DNA from: Lingula anatina
Lineage: Eukaryota > Brachiopoda > Lingulata > Lingulida > Lingulidae
Length of the DNA stretch: 56,166 nucleotides
Direction of reading: 5' to 3'
NCBI RefSeq assembly: GCF_001039355.2
Contig: NW_019775548.1
Span: 208,928 to 265,093, forward strand
The notes under the pieces are model-generated. The model was not told the DNA's origin and did not search any database. It worked only from the letters and a program-made list of their open reading frames with translations. Positions 1-13,962 of the stretch are shown one piece after another; the stretch's first letter is position 1; each line of letters opens with the position of its first letter. The position numbers and the translations under genes were made by a program.

Positions 1-3000
1 GAAGCTGTAAAAACCAAGTCAACTTGACTGCTCTGTCTCTGAATATAACTTTGGAGTCAAAAAGCCAGCAGGCAATGAAATACCCAGGGGTTTTCTTATA
101 AACCCTCTGGTCTTTATCTCCTATCCTGTCAGCTTACAGGAGCCAACTGCCTCTGTGACCAGATAGAATAATGGGCAAGCTGCACAAGTAATGTAGTCCC
201 TCAAGCACAGAGCCTTTCATCGTTCATGGCCTACTGGAACATGGAAAGTCAACTAAATCCAATGAAAAACAGCGCCATTGTGGTTGAAACTTCTAACAGC
301 ATAAAATACTAACTGAAGGTATTGGCAGTGAACCTTACACTCAGTTCAAATTCAACTGGATCTGTTAAAATGACTGTAGCTTGAAGGACAAACAGTTTTC
401 AACTGGTTTATTTCCTGGTGTAAAACATAGTTTTAACATAGAGGATGGATCTTGACAAAGTTCAATATATGTATTTTTTTAGAAAAAATAAACCAATGAT
501 GAAGAAACAAGTGAACGTGAATTTTCTTGCTCTTCAGCAGATCATTCAGTGCACAATTACAATTTCAATGCATGCCATCCATTCCTCCTAACTCAATTTT
601 CATAGAGAAGCATCCCTGCTGTAGCGAGATTACAATGAAATTATTAATGGCATCTCGCCAGCTTGTTTACCAAACAGAAAGTGGCAAGGTACAAAAATTG
701 TATCTAATTTGTGTGGGGCGATGGGACCGAAACCTTTCAATTGTAATGCATGAACGACCAGATCTGTGGCACCATCCCTGTTTGTTCAGAACCTGTGTAT
801 TACTGAGGAAAATAGGAATTAGCTGCTGCTTCTGGCTCTGAAGGCATTAAAATTACCCCAAGGAAAAGCAACATTCAATTTCAATGACTTCCTTATTGAA
901 CGTGTCTTGATTGGCGAGATACCCTAGTTCTTATTGAACACTAATCCAATAAGAACTCTTGTTAGGCTCAGTCTTGTTGTTGACAAAGGCAAAGAACAGA
1001 GTGGGGCGAGATTGTGTAATGGCATGAGTAACATTTGACCAGTTCTATCTGAATATGCACAATAGTTGTTATAGTCTGGCATTCCTTAGGATATTCTGCC
1101 ATTTGCCACCAAAAGAAAGGTACACGCCCTGAATCCTAGCAAATTAAAGTAGAAAATATCCCAGTTGTGAAAGCTAGACTACACCTTCAAATAGTAAAAT
1201 GAAGGCAAAGCATTTTGCAATTATTTCAAGATGACAGTTTCATTTAAACTAGACCTGTCTTATTCCATGCTCCAGAAATGTTCTCGGCTTCTCAGCACCA
1301 ATGTCTCCAATGCCTCAGTATGTCACCATGAAGTAAAGTCCACAATATACCTCATATCCACATGAAATCTCCCAGTCGTGTTTCTCTCCATACAAATACA
1401 TCCATATCAAAAAGAAAAAAATCTGCAGCATTAAAGATCTACTGCTCTGTCGTCCTTTCATTATGGCTCCTAATGATTTAAATTGATGCCATTCAATGGA
1501 GTGTGCAATTTTTTTCTCAATAAAAATTCTACCTCCATCGGTACTGGTTATCAGGAAAACCCATTTCACAGCATGCATTAAAAATGTCCCAATTCCAAGC
1601 CAGAGTCAGAATGAAGGGAGGCTCTTTCCGTCTTCTACCTACCTATCCCACCAACGTGTGCAATACCGGAGGTAGAATCAGCAATGACTTTTCAAGTAGA
1701 CAGCCTATTGACAGATTGTCCGAATGGAGTGAGTTCCTCAGCTGTGACTTGTTTTGTTGGGCCGAGAGTGAAAGAAATCAATTTACACTACGCTTCCATC
1801 TCCTCGTACTCTATCAAACATGTCATTTGCACAATGCACTGGAATTAATAACATTTCATGGAGTCTGATGTAGTTATACTCATAAACACGGCAAAGACGT
1901 CACTATCTCCAGTGTGTGTTTGGTGCCAAGCAATCAGATCACCATCAAAGTCAAGATTTCAAATGTGCATGTAAAAGAAGAAGGCCTCGAGAGCTTGATA
2001 AACTGTCTTTCACTCAGAAAACCAATACAGAAATGTTTAAATGAAATTATCTCACTTGTTAATTTCAGCCTGAATGGCCGTAATTATCTACAATCACAAC
2101 ATGATGTGTTGGTATTCTTCCAATCAATCACACAGCATACGTGTTTCCCATACTTCACTTCGCACATCCTTCCCTCCCCCACAATACAATATCTCTAAAA
2201 TCTCCTATAGAATGGACATGTATAACAATAAATATTGGAACTGTTCTCTGGCCATTGTCAAATGCGTATCCCCTGGAAAGTGAACTAGTCACGACTTTTC
2301 CACGTAGCCAAACAAAATAATGCCCCAGCAAGTAGACTGATGTATCGGTTTCCTCTGTACGACATGATCATACTTATTCAAGAAAATTAATTACAGCTGC
2401 ATAGTCCGGCAGACACTGATGTGCCTTCTTCCTCTACAATGGAGTCTTAATTCCCAGTGCTGCATGCTTTCTTGGCAGTTTAGGAGCATCAAAACGATTC
2501 ATCAATTCTAAAAACCTGCACATCACGCTCTGCACAATTTCCTGCTGTTATCTTTGCGCCGTAGTTAAATTTGACAGCTTGATTGTCTTGTATGTTTTGG
2601 CATGAAAATGGACTCTCGATTGCAGAAGCCAGCTACTATCACTTTTCCGCAATCTTTTCAGACTTCTGGGTAATGTTTTCCGATCAGCCAAAAGGCTAAT
2701 CAGCGTAAAGTACAGAAAACAAATCAGATTCAATATATTTGCCTTGTCTGCCTGTTATCACACTTTCTCTGGTATTAGCATCCAGGTTATTCCACTCTAT
2801 TGTAAATCTGACAAATGGCCAATGGCGAAAGGTTTTGTAGTAAGAGTAAAAAATTCTATTCCAATTTGTTCTTATTATATGACTTAAGTTGTGATTGTAA
2901 CCAGTAATGAACAGAGACCATAAGGCCATACTATCTTCTGGGACTTACAACTATTTTTATAACAATTAATTCCCAAACAAACTTCACTGAAATCTTTTTT

Positions 3001-6000
3001 GACACTGTCTAGCCACTCGATATCCTTCCATGAATTTTCAAACAAAAACTGCTTGGCCATTAGACATTAGAGAGAGTTCAGTTCAGTATCCAACAACTGT
3101 AGCTGAATCATAAAATTTCCAATTTTCACTGAATGATCTTGAGCGGTATTCTTACTACCAGGCCAGGGCATATATAACTGCAGCAGACACTATATTTTGA
3201 ATAACAACTGGGAAAATTTACAAATTTAATATGAAAAGTCTCCTGTCAAGGTACCTTTTATTTAGCCACTTCAGTATTAAATTAAAAGGTCTTCTGGCCA
3301 ATACAAGGTAGATCTATATATTACTAATATAATGCCGATTCCCCTGAACAATCAATCAATATATATCCTATAAACAGGCTTCTATCCTGACAGTATTTTT
3401 ATTTGATCATCAAAAAGTGAAGCTCAAGGAATATCTTTTGCAGTTGTTTAAAATACATTGGAGCATATATTGATGAAAGTGGACAAAATATCCTACAATT
3501 AGATAAAAACTTTTAATTTCTAATTGTTTGAGCAAATCACAGTGGTATTATCAAACAAAACCTTAACAATCAAAAAGCTTCAATAAAACTGTAAACTGCC
3601 ACCATGTACAGGCCTATATCCAGCAAATTTCAAAAGGGCTCTTTCCTTTAACTCAGAATGGACCTTTTTCGACAAGAGGGACCATTCCTTTGTATCCCCT
3701 GGCCTTCTCTCCCTCTATGCTTATACAACCTGGAGTACTTACTAGTCCCTGTGTATTAGGATCTATTAGCAGAAATCAGGGTAGCATATATTGTACTCTG
3801 GAAAATTCAAGCGAAAAAACATTATCCATTTGCGGATTCCAACAAAAATGCATTCTTTCCATTAATTCCTTTCCCAAAGGACAATGTGGAATTCTGACTT
3901 GCTGATCACCACAGGTGAAAATACTGAATGCACTAATCAAATCAACAGATCACTTGTTCACTTATTTCACAGTTAGCTCTGATTAGGCACAACTGTTTGT
4001 TCCTTTTATAACTTCTGTTAGCAAAATTCCACCGGTATTCGTTACAAAGAGACTGTCATGCTTGGGGCAGTTTTTTCACAAAGCTTTTAATTCAAAGATC
4101 CTTTCACTTTGCATTGCCATATGTGTCCAACTATGCAGACGTAATGCACACATGGTATGCAAAGAGTATTAAAATGCGTATGATTTGTGCAATCATACAC
4201 TTCACGAAGTATTATTCAGTATATGTAACATCTTTTGCTGGTGACCAATGGCATCATAATAAAATAAAAATTTCAGTCATAAAATAAAAATATAATAAAA
4301 AGACTTCAAAGAATGCATGCCAATTGGTTTAAACAACATTTGTGGGAGATAAAGGATTTTTTAAAAATGTTTTAGTTTCCATGTTTTGTTTTGGACCTAG
4401 ACAGATGGCCAATAGCAAGCAGACCACATTCATTTTCCACTTATATTAAATGCTATTAACCTCTCCCTTCATTTGTATACAAAATGAAAACCCTCGACTT
4501 TCTCTGAATCTGATTCTGTTTGCAATGCTTTTAACAGAAAGTCACATCCTACATTGGATGCCGTGATATGCAGAAACAAAACTCTTCCTACCCTATGTTT
4601 CCTTAATGAGAAAGTACTAAATGTTACAGCCTGAGCATTATTCCTTTTTTGTAAATTGATTGATTGACCCCCTTGGGAGAGAAATTACTGTGAAAGTGAA
4701 AGACATGGAATGGATGCCTGCCCACAAGCATAGACATTGTGTTGCTGTTGGCAAAGCAGTGAGTCACAGCTATTGACTATGCATAAACAAAACCATGGTC
4801 AACTGATGTGCAAATTGTGATTAAGTCAGAGAATCAAGCTCCCGTTTGAAAGCCATTAACTCTAGTTGTTTACTTGAATTGGTATTGTTAGCCTGTTTAA
4901 TGGCAAATATCGGTGTTAACCTTTTTACAGTGAGAATGAATGATGCTATCTGGAGAGAATATATATGACTGAACTGAAAATTCCTAAAAGCCTTGGACCA
5001 AATGATTCTATGTTCTTAACCAAATATTGTTTTTAATTGTCTTAAGTATTTATTTTTTTCAAGATTTTTTGTTCAAACTGTTCTTGGTGCCATTACTCTA
5101 AATTTACATCAAATGTTGAATAAAAGACTCTATTTGAAATTTTTTTTTTTAATTTTCAAAATATTTAAAGTCTATTTCATATTTACTCAATAACTTGTAA
5201 TAAAAATAATAATCATATGAAAATTCAAACATTTTTCAAACATGTAACGGTTTGGTTTTGGAAAGAAAAAGTATAGATGAAAATTAAAATGGGCTAGAAC
5301 ACAAGAGATAATGACAAAACTGATGATAAGCAAGATAATCGCCTACATGTAGAATATGACTAATGGGCACTCCTTCAAAAAAGAGCCAAACAGTACCCAT
5401 AGAGAGAAGGCAGGAGAATAAGTTGGGAGCTCCAACTGAAATTAATAAGGTAATTGCAAAGCAGGAACGGTACATATTGATTTTATTTGCTGAATCTCCA
5501 TTTGCTCCATACTGATCCCCCGATGCAGAGATTTAAGATACTGTGATGCAATGAATTTTGTTATACACAAGGGCCCAAAAGCCCACCGAGGAACAGTTTC
5601 TATCAATTTAACCTGTCTATACGCAAACAATGTTGCTAATGGTTATAAGTTAATGCAGAAATATGTGGAATGTGTGCTAATGATGCCAAACTGTGGGAAC
5701 ATGAGAAGCCTTTTTCTGGGAAAAAAATGTGCTGATTCAGAATTGACGAAACTGTCAGACAGAGAATATGGTCAAAGCCTATCGACAGTTATCATGTATG
5801 TCTCCCAATTTTGTCTCTACGCTTTGAAGAGTTCCTGACCAGTATCTGTTTGTTTATTTATTTTTTTCTTTTCCATCCTATAAATCCTGACCAAGTTCAC
5901 TTCGATTCTGAGTCGGTCTTTTAGCCCTCGCCTCGGTCTATCTTTTTAAATGTGACAAATTGCTTCCAATATCCTTAGCAATCCATCCTTCTTTACTTGC

Positions 6001-6230
6001 TCATCAGCTCATCAGGAAGCAGTAAATCATGTATTAGTATAGAGATATGGGCAGTTTTCACCACTGTTAACTTCAGCCCAGGATAAATAAGTGGTTCTGG
6101 AACTGCCACTGCAGATAGTACTGCGATGGGCCAATGTATCACTAAATGGGAAAACGTCTATGGTCCTTTATACGAGTGGTTTTCATGTGCTATAGTTTGC
6201 TACTGATATACCTTAAGAAGTCCCTGCATA
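1..6230. other. AT-rich non-coding stretch, no supported gene
   Basis: I see no convincing exon, RNA gene or complete mobile element here. The short ORFs (for example 527-841, 1584-1868, 5551-5838 on +) lack codon structure, recognisable domains and matched splice sites. A strong-looking minus-strand donor near 3740 has stops in all frames upstream. The stretch could be intergenic or intronic. Confidence 0.6.
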
Positions 6231-7169
6231 AGGCCACACTTTTTTAATTTTATGGATGACATCCTGCGCGCGCACCGATTTTCGCCCGTTCTCCGAACCC
6301 CCCCCCCCCAGTCCCCAACGAAGTCGGTTGTCACAAACGTATGCGCATGCGTATTATCGCCACGTGGAAATGTGGCCGCTTTGCCGTCAAATTCATCTCT
6401 AGGATTACTTTCAAATTACACGTCAATAAAAGTCATAAAGAGAACGGGTGCCGTCGTTTTGGATTGGTATGCCATTGATATTGGACATGCAGATATCACC
6501 TTTTTACAATTGTGCGAAAGGCTGGCGGCAGCGAGCGATTATCGACCGAAAATTTTCTGTGACTTTTTGTACAAAGCAGCACATACCAGGTTTTCTGTAG
6601 CGAAAAAAAAGGGTCGACAAGGGCGTCGAGGTATTTGGTGGGCTGATGTCGGACAGGCCACCTGACAGTTTGGCTGCCTCATGTGAGTCGAAGTAGACAA
6701 AATGGCATCGTCCGAAATGACCTTTAATAGATTTGGTAGTATTAAGCATATCTTTGCATCATTTTTTAAACATTTCTGTAAAGTGTTCAAAATGCTTTAA
6801 TATTCTGAGAATACAAATAAAGACACACTGTTTGATTGATATTTGTTTTATTGATTGCTATACCAAATGAATGCATGAAATAACCTTAAATAGATTTGGT
6901 AATATGAAGTATATCAATTCATGACTTTTTTTTACATTTCTACGAAGTATTCACAATGCTTTAATATTTTGAGAGCATGGATAAAGACATATTGTTAGTT
7001 TGATACGTGTTTCTGTGGTTAAATTTGTGTTTCCAGCTGTGTACTGACAACATTCCTTTACTTAAGCAGTTTTTTTTTTTTTTTGGACTGTTTTTTTTTT
7101 TTTTGCCCTCTCGCACCGATTTTGGGGTACCCAGAGGATGTCATCCATAAAAATAAAAAAGGGTGGCCT
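6231..7169. mobile_element. TIR-flanked non-autonomous DNA element with CpG-rich cargo
   Basis: The two ends are inverted copies of each other over about 35 bp (6231-6265 and 7135-7169, about two mismatches). The core is ATGGATGACATCCT and the outer part is AGGCCAC followed by a T-rich run. The roughly 940-bp interior has no transposase. Its left half (about 6258-6670) is much richer in G+C and CpG than the surroundings and holds a 137-codon ORF that resembles no family I know. Its right half holds a direct duplication and T runs. I could not fix a target-site duplication; a TA at both edges is possible. Superfamily unassigned. Confidence 0.65.
6716..7002. repeat. Diverged direct duplication inside the TIR element
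   Basis: Two diverged copies, about 6716-6840 and 6881-7002, share blocks such as AATAGATTTGGTA and ATGCTTTAATATT in the same order. Each ends near an ATAAAGACA string. They are spaced about 165 bp apart and together form the right half of the element. Confidence 0.6.
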
Positions 7170-7186
7170 AACCCTGTTACAAAAAT

Positions 7187-7345
7187 TCCCTATAAAATCC
7201 TACAGGACTCTTTGGGACTTTATAGGAATTCTATTGGACGACCAATAGGATTCCTATCTAGGACATGTCCTACAAGACCCTTATAGGATTTTGGGGCAAT
7301 TTCCTATAGGACTTCCCATAGGACCCTACAGGAAATTTCCATATT
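7187..7345. repeat. Palindromic CCTATAGGA-type repeat cluster
   Basis: About 160 bp made of variants of TCCTATAGGA and TCCTACAGGA in both orientations. The centre is a near-perfect palindrome at about 7225-7254, whose halves read GGAATTCTATTGG and CCAATAGGATTCC. The cluster lies directly beside the TIR element, so it may be a separate foldback repeat or its insertion site. Confidence 0.6.
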
Positions 7346-9135
7346 AAGGGATACGCAATTATGCCACATGGGTTTTTACCCCTTTATATGCTCTACACAA
7401 ATTTGCTTCTTGTTGCTTTGTTAACTTGATTAATTGGCCCTGTAGAGACTGGAGGCTGTGTTTAGGTGGCTCTGTTATGTAATTATAGCCAGACTATCTG
7501 CTTTTCAATTTCTCAGAATGTACCGATACAGATTGCATTGCTAAAATATACCATTTGATGTGAAAAAGCCTAAAACTGTGACTGGCTGCAAGAGAGCGAG
7601 ACACCCAACACTCAGTCTGTTAAAATTTATGCTCATCTACAAGGGTTAAACATTTAATAATCTATACAGATTCATATATTTAATAATTTAAAAATTTTAC
7701 AGTTTACTAGTGGTTTCCACTATCATTTTGATATTCCATATTTAATTCAATATGGATATTAAACCTATAAATTGAAACCCTGGTAAATGTGATGTTTATT
7801 AATACTTTCTTAATAATCATTTTTCACCAGCGGGAGAAAAAATCAAGGTTCTTGATGATGATATCTGCACGTTAAATAACAAATGAAAGAAACGGATGGT
7901 TAAAAAATTGTCCTAAAACATTTCTTCAATATACATTGTCCAACTTCCATTTCAAACCACAAGATATGCCAACGACTGATGAAGCCCTTCTCAGGGAATA
8001 AACCAAAGACATAAACTCCTTAATGTTCTCCTTCCTAGATATTACAAGATAGCTCGGCCATTATTTCAAGCATATAGATTTTTCAAAAGGGCAATGTCAT
8101 TCAAATTTCCTTTGTTCACTATCTGTTTGCCTTAGGGAGGTTACCCTAAATCCTGCCTTGGGGTGGTTTTTGCATCTTCTGAAAGTGACATTAAGTACAA
8201 ACTGGACTGTTCCAATAATCCTGTCATACTAGCTGGACCAATCTAACTCCTTAGGCATTCTTACTAAATAGCATTCAGTTTTAGCAGCCTAAATGTATGC
8301 CCCCCCCCCCCCAAAAAAAAAAAAAAAAGAAAAAAAAATCCTTTGATGAGTTGGGAAAACTTTGTGTTCCATTATGTTGTTCATGTTGCTTTGCGAGGAG
8401 GAATGACAGACAATTAAGCTGACTTAGCAAAAATGCCCACTGAGACAGATCGATCCTGCTAGTACGATAAGGTTATGGGAACACAGTCAAAGTCTTTTTA
8501 CATACAGCATATATATACATCTTTGCATTCTATCTGTACAGTGATAGAGAGATTAACAGAGATTTACAGATATTCTGTTAGAGAATTTCCTAACTGGGAA
8601 ACTGGCCCTTGCACTCAACTTGGCCAATAGATTTTGGCTTGTAAATATACAGACTTCTGCACGTATGTCCTACAAAGAACTTTTGCCGAACTTGTTTAAA
8701 AGAGGTAAGACCCATGTTTAGTCATTACAAGGTATAATCTAAACTGAAAAGTTCCATTGGTTTATATGTTAACACAGAGCACCTTATAAAAATACGCCTA
8801 CAGTCTCATAAAGTGTGGCAATACTCACTCAATCCAAATAGCACCATTTTCACAACTTCATTACCCAAAAATGTTAAACTTGCTTATATTGTCTAGAAAC
8901 AAATACAACTTACTCTACAAATAAGAAACACAAATTAGATTCTTGTCAGAAATAACATATTTTGGCTAAAAGATTGAAAAGGTACATCTTGAGCGGCAAA
9001 TGAAATAATGAACAAATGAGGTGTTCAGAATTTAGGAACTATTACAATAAGACAGAGCATGAAAACTTACAACACATGCTGGAAATGATCGATTAGAAAG
9101 ATGAAGCAACAAAAGCTAACAGGAAAGATCAAAAT
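7346..9135. other. Non-coding stretch
   Basis: No exon or element that I can support. It contains a C-run/A-run tract near 8300-8338. Confidence 0.55.
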
Positions 9136-9376
9136 TTTAAAGTGATGAATCTGAAAAAAAGGGCAAAAAATATGCAAATGACAAAAATTGGGAAATTCAG
9201 TTTGCATAATTTCATTGCCATATATTTGTACTGAACATTATCAGCCACAGAGGTCCACATATGGATATTTTTTTATAAAAAGCATCCAAAACCAGGATTC
9301 AAGGAAATGTGTGATATCACTGTTTCCCGCAAATCATGCCTTTGTCTCTGACAAATCATGACATTTTTCCAGTACG

Positions 9377-9532
9377 CCATGGCATTTTCTCCGGCTTGTC
9401 ATGGCACTTTCTCCAACTTGTCATGGCATTGTCTCCAACATATCACAGCATTTTCTTCGACTTGTCATGATGTTGTCTCCAACATATCATGGCATTGTCT
9501 CCGACTTGTCATGGAACTGTCTCCAGCAGTTT
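9377..9532 (+). repeat. 22-bp minisatellite (copy A)
   Basis: About seven tandem units of the type CTTGTCATGGCATTGTCTCC plus two bases. Because 22 is not a multiple of 3, the units open ORFs in several frames; these are repeat translations, not genes. The equivalent array in copy B is at about 12292-12440. Confidence 0.85.
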
Positions 9533-9691
9533 TGTTTCAGTACAGTCAGATGATAATCATTCAATCATTTCCAAGGGAATGAAGAATATCTCTTACCAGT
9601 AAGGGAATACCGTCAACAAATTTCCTCTGAATTTTTTATGACAGACAACTAGATTTAGAATCCCCAGATTATTTTTTGTATACTGTTAACC

Positions 9692-9754
<63 letters not shown>
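9692..9754. repeat. (TG)n microsatellite
   Basis: Pure TG dinucleotide run. The copy-B equivalent (about 12612-12655) is shorter and interrupted by one TTTG. Confidence 0.95.
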
Positions 9755-9757
<3 letters not shown>

Positions 9758-10708
9758 TTTTGCATAAATATCATTCTTTAATAGATGAAGTATAAAAATC
9801 AATGTTATTACTACATACATAAAACCAGCTAGAGATTAACTTTTTATAGATGAAAATAGAAAATTCCAATATCTGAGTTTGTCTCCTTTGATGATCAGTG
9901 AAAGCAGATATGCATAAGTGAAGATCATACAAATGGTCTTTCTGCACATCAAGCAGATAATATCAAAAAGACTTTCATTGTTCATTTTGTGGCTGAGGGA
10001 TAAATGTACATTTGCTGACCAATATTCATTGGAAAATGAGTTTTCCACAGCAATGGAAACCATTAATCTTAAAAAATATAAGATGGCCATTCCTAAAGAC
10101 CAAAATTACCTTATCATTTCTATCAGTTAATGACAAAATAATAGAATGATATGAAAAATTATACCCGCATCTATACATAGAAAAAACTACTGCAACAAAA
10201 CTATTTTCTCAACGATAATTGTTTTAATTAATGAAATTGGCACTCTGTACCTTTGTACCTTCTAATGCAGTTCACATAAGTCTAGATCTTGGTTGTATTC
10301 AAAATGCAAAAGGAATTAACTAAAGTTTCATGAAATGTGGAAGGATTTAAGTTAAGTACACTTTTTTTCATTTTGGCTTAAGACAAAGCAGCTTCAAATG
10401 CTAATTACCCTTGACAAAAAAAGCTTTACGTACATTTGGCAATGAGCCAATGACAAGCTTAAAAAAAAAAAAAAAAAAAAAAAGAGACATAGAATCATGA
10501 TGGGATTTTGAAGAAAATGGTGAATGAAACAACTGTGACACACAATGGGATTTCGCATCTGTCTCAAGCCTTTGCAAGGTGTACTTTTGAATTTTGTTTG
10601 GGCTATCTACATGTACAATTAATACCACAATATGCAATTAGTCATGATTATCAAAACTTGCCGTAAGTGCTTCATGCCAAAAGCTGTATAAAATTGCCAG
10701 CACATCAT

Positions 10709-10710
<2 letters not shown>

Positions 10711-10755
<45 letters not shown>
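10711..10755. repeat. (GA)n microsatellite
   Basis: GA run within copy A. In copy B (about 13627-13655) it is shorter and interrupted by GGGAGGGAGAGGG. Confidence 0.95.
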
Positions 10756-10757
<2 letters not shown>

Positions 10758-10859
10758 GCAACAGTTTACAAACTATTACATTTCTATACCTGGTACATGA
10801 AATGATAAAATATGATAGGTTTAATTTTTTTTAGGTTGGGTTACCAGATGACTTGCATG

Positions 10860-11127
10860 ATATTGATATACAGTAGCATCACAGTTACGTCAGATATTAG
10901 TGCCATCCATGACATTGGTATACAGTAGTATCAAAGTTATAACATATATCAGTGTCATGACAGATATTAGTGCCATCCATGACATTGGTATACAGTAGTA
11001 TCACAGTTATAACAGATATCAGTGTCATGGCATTGGTATACAGTAGCATCACAGTTATAACAGATATCAGTGCCATGACATTGGTATACAGTAGTATCAC
11101 ACAGTTAAAACAGATATCAGTGCCATT
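10860..11127 (+). repeat. ~48-bp minisatellite (copy A)
   Basis: About five or six units built from GACATTGGTATACAGTAG, TATCACAGTTATAAC and AGATATCAGTGCCAT. Units vary by small indels and one has an extra half unit. The copy-B array at about 13757-13962 has fewer units, as expected for alleles of a variable array. Confidence 0.85.
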
Positions 11128-12291
11128 ACACGTGAAGTTAGTCCATCTGTACGGAATATTTTTCAGCAGGAAGCAAAATTCACAAATCACCAACCCAAGA
11201 TCAAAGTTGACAGCAGACCATTTTTCAAGACAGCCTCATCAGACACATTGTCAAATTTGTCTGATCTATTCATACAAAAAATTGTCAAGGCATACTTTCC
11301 TAGATGAATCAATCTCACTCTCTTTCATACAGCTTCCTCTGAAGTCATAGATTCTCATTCCCATTACACTTACAGTGGTTAAATCCATCCCACCTAATAA
11401 TTGTCATCTCCTAGCTCAACATTGAGCTCCACCACTTATTAGTGGTACAATTATTCATTTCAGAATGATGTGCAGCGGCAGACTTTGCCATTACCTATGG
11501 CTCATTTGTGGGCCATTTGCTCATCATCTCCTTGTTAGAAATAATGACTCTGCAGTATTTCTCTCTTTTTCAGCTTTTGGAAAAATTATCTGTTTTAATT
11601 GCTTTTCTCCATTTTCTCCGTTTCTCATTTAACTTTTGAACCCAACTGCTCTCTATAGACATCAAAAAGTTCAAAGTATCATGATGCACTTTTACAACTG
11701 GACTTAAAAGCAAACAGAATAAACCAAATATAATATATGGGAGTATTTTTTAAGTCAATGTTGCAGAGACAATGCTTAAATAAAGCTGCTGAAATATATT
11801 TTTTTCATATTAATTCCTGCAACATTCTATGGTTGTTGACTGGATATTCCATTGCATCTAGAAAAACAGCAAGAAAGATTTCTGAAAACAAGTCTCTGCA
11901 GTAGACAGTGCAAGTAAACTGAGAGCTATCTCACTTATAAAATTATATATTAGTTAAGTGATAAAATAAAAAAAATAAAATAGAAAAAAAAAACAAACAA
12001 TGATAGTATTTAAAAAGGGGAAAATTAAAACAGTNATTATTGCTTTAAAGTGATGAATCTGAAAAAAAAAGGGCAAAAAATATGCAAATGACAAAAATTG
12101 GGAAATTCAGTTTGCATAATTTCATTGCCATATATTTGTACTGAACATTATCAGCCACAGAGGTCCACATATGGATATTTTTTGATAAAAAGCATCCAAA
12201 ACCAGGATTCAAGGAAATGTGTGATATCACTGTTTCCCGCATATCATGCCTTTGTCTCTGACAAAATTAATCATGACATTTTTCCAGTACA

Positions 12292-12440
12292 CCATGGCAT
12301 TTTCTCCGACTTGTCATGGCAATTTCTCCAACTTGTCATGGCATTGTCTCCAACATGTCACAGCATTTTCTTCGACTTGTCATGATGTTGTCTCCAACAT
12401 ATCATGGCATTGTCTCCGACTTGTCATGGAACTGTCTCCA
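12292..12440 (+). repeat. 22-bp minisatellite (copy B)
   Basis: Same array as 9377-9532, with a few substitutions such as CATGTCACAG for CATATCACAG. Confidence 0.85.
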
Positions 12441-12610
12441 GCAGTTTTGTTTCAATACAGATGATAATCATTCTATCATTTCCAAGGGAATGAAGAATAT
12501 CTCTTACCAGTAAGGCCATAAGAGAATACCATCAACAAATTTCCTCTGAATTTTTTATGACAGACAACTAGATTTAGAATCCCCAGATTATTTTTTGTAT
12601 ACTGTTAATC

Positions 12611-12646
<36 letters not shown>

Positions 12647-13756
12647 TGTGTGTGTAATTTTTGCATAAATATCATTCTTTAATAGATGAAGTATAAAAAT
12701 CAATGTTATTACTACATACATAAAGCCAGCTAGAGATTAACTTTTTATAGCCGAAAATAGAAAATTCCAATATCTGAGTTTGTCTCCTTTGATGATCAGT
12801 GAAAGCAGATATGCATAAGTGAAGATCATACAAATGGTCTTTCTGCACATCAAGCAGATAATATCAAAAAGACTTTCATTGTTCATTTTGTGGCTGAGGG
12901 ATAAATGTACATTTGCTGACCAATATTCATTGGAAAATGAGTTTTCCACAGCAATGGAAACCATTAATCTTAAAAAATATAAGATGGCCATTCCTAAAGA
13001 CCAAAATTACCTTATCATTTCTATCAGTTAATGACAAAATAATAGAATGATATGAAAAATTATACCCACATCTATACATAGAAAAAACTACTGCAACAAA
13101 ACTATTTTCTCAACGATAATTGTTTTAATTAATGAAATTGGCACTCTGTACCTTTGTACCTTCTAATGCAGTTCACATAAGTCTAGATCTTGGTTGTATT
13201 CAAAAATGCAAAAGGAATTAACTAAAGTTTCATGAAATGTGGAAGGATTTAAGTTAAGTACACTTTTTTTCACTTTGGCTTAAGACAAAGCAGCTATCTT
13301 CAAATGCTAATTACCCTTGACAAAAAAAGCTTTACGTACATTTGGCAATGAGCCAATGACAAGCTAAAAAAAAAAAAGAGAAACAGAATCATGATGGGAT
13401 TTTGAAGAAAATGGTGATTGAAACAACTGTGTATCAGTTTAAAGTTGTGTCACACACAATGGGATTTCGCATCTGTCTCAAGCCTTTGCAAGGTGTACTT
13501 TTGAATTTTGTTTGGGCTATCTACATGTACAATTAATACCACAATATGCAATTAGAAATGATTATCAAAACTTGCCGTGAGTGCTTCATGCCAAAAGCTG
13601 TATAAAATTGCCAGCACATCATTAATGAGAGAGAGAGAGAGAGGGAGGGAGAGGGAATTGCAACAGTTTACAAACTATTACATTTCTATACCTGGTACAT
13701 GAAATGATATAATATGATAGGTTTAATTTTTTTTAGGTTGGGTTACCAGATGACTT

Positions 13757-13962
13757 GCATGATATTGATATACAGTAGCATCACAGTTACGTCAGATATT
13801 AGTGCCATCCATGACATTGGTATACAGTAGTATCACAGTTATAACAGATATCAGTGCCATGACATTGGTATACAGTAGTATCACAGTTATAACATATATC
13901 AGTGTCATGACATTGGTATATACAGTAGTATCACACAGTTAAAACAGATATCAGTGCTATTA
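13757..13962 (+). repeat. ~48-bp minisatellite (copy B)
   Basis: Same repeat family as 10860-11127 with a different unit number. Confidence 0.85.

Larger units (their letters stand above)
9136..12034 (+). repeat. 2.9-kb direct duplication, copy A
   Basis: Copy A aligns end to end with 12044-14882. Both begin TTTAAAGTGATGAATCTG and end at AAAAAGGGGAAAATTAAAAC. They share the 22-bp minisatellite, (TG)n, (GA)n and the ~48-bp minisatellite in the same order. Differences are scattered substitutions, repeat-length changes and a few short indels. A single N at 12035 separates the copies, the signature of two overlapping haplotype contigs that were not merged. A true young tandem duplication is the alternative. 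Confidence 0.9.

Noticed and set aside
9592-9630. Possible minus-strand micro-exon (RKFVDGIPLL) with good splice sites
   Set aside because: The homologous segment in the second duplication copy differs in length by 8 nt, which breaks the frame.
10860-11127. CRISPR-like array
   Set aside because: Units are contiguous, with no unique spacers between constant repeats; it is a minisatellite in a eukaryotic genome.
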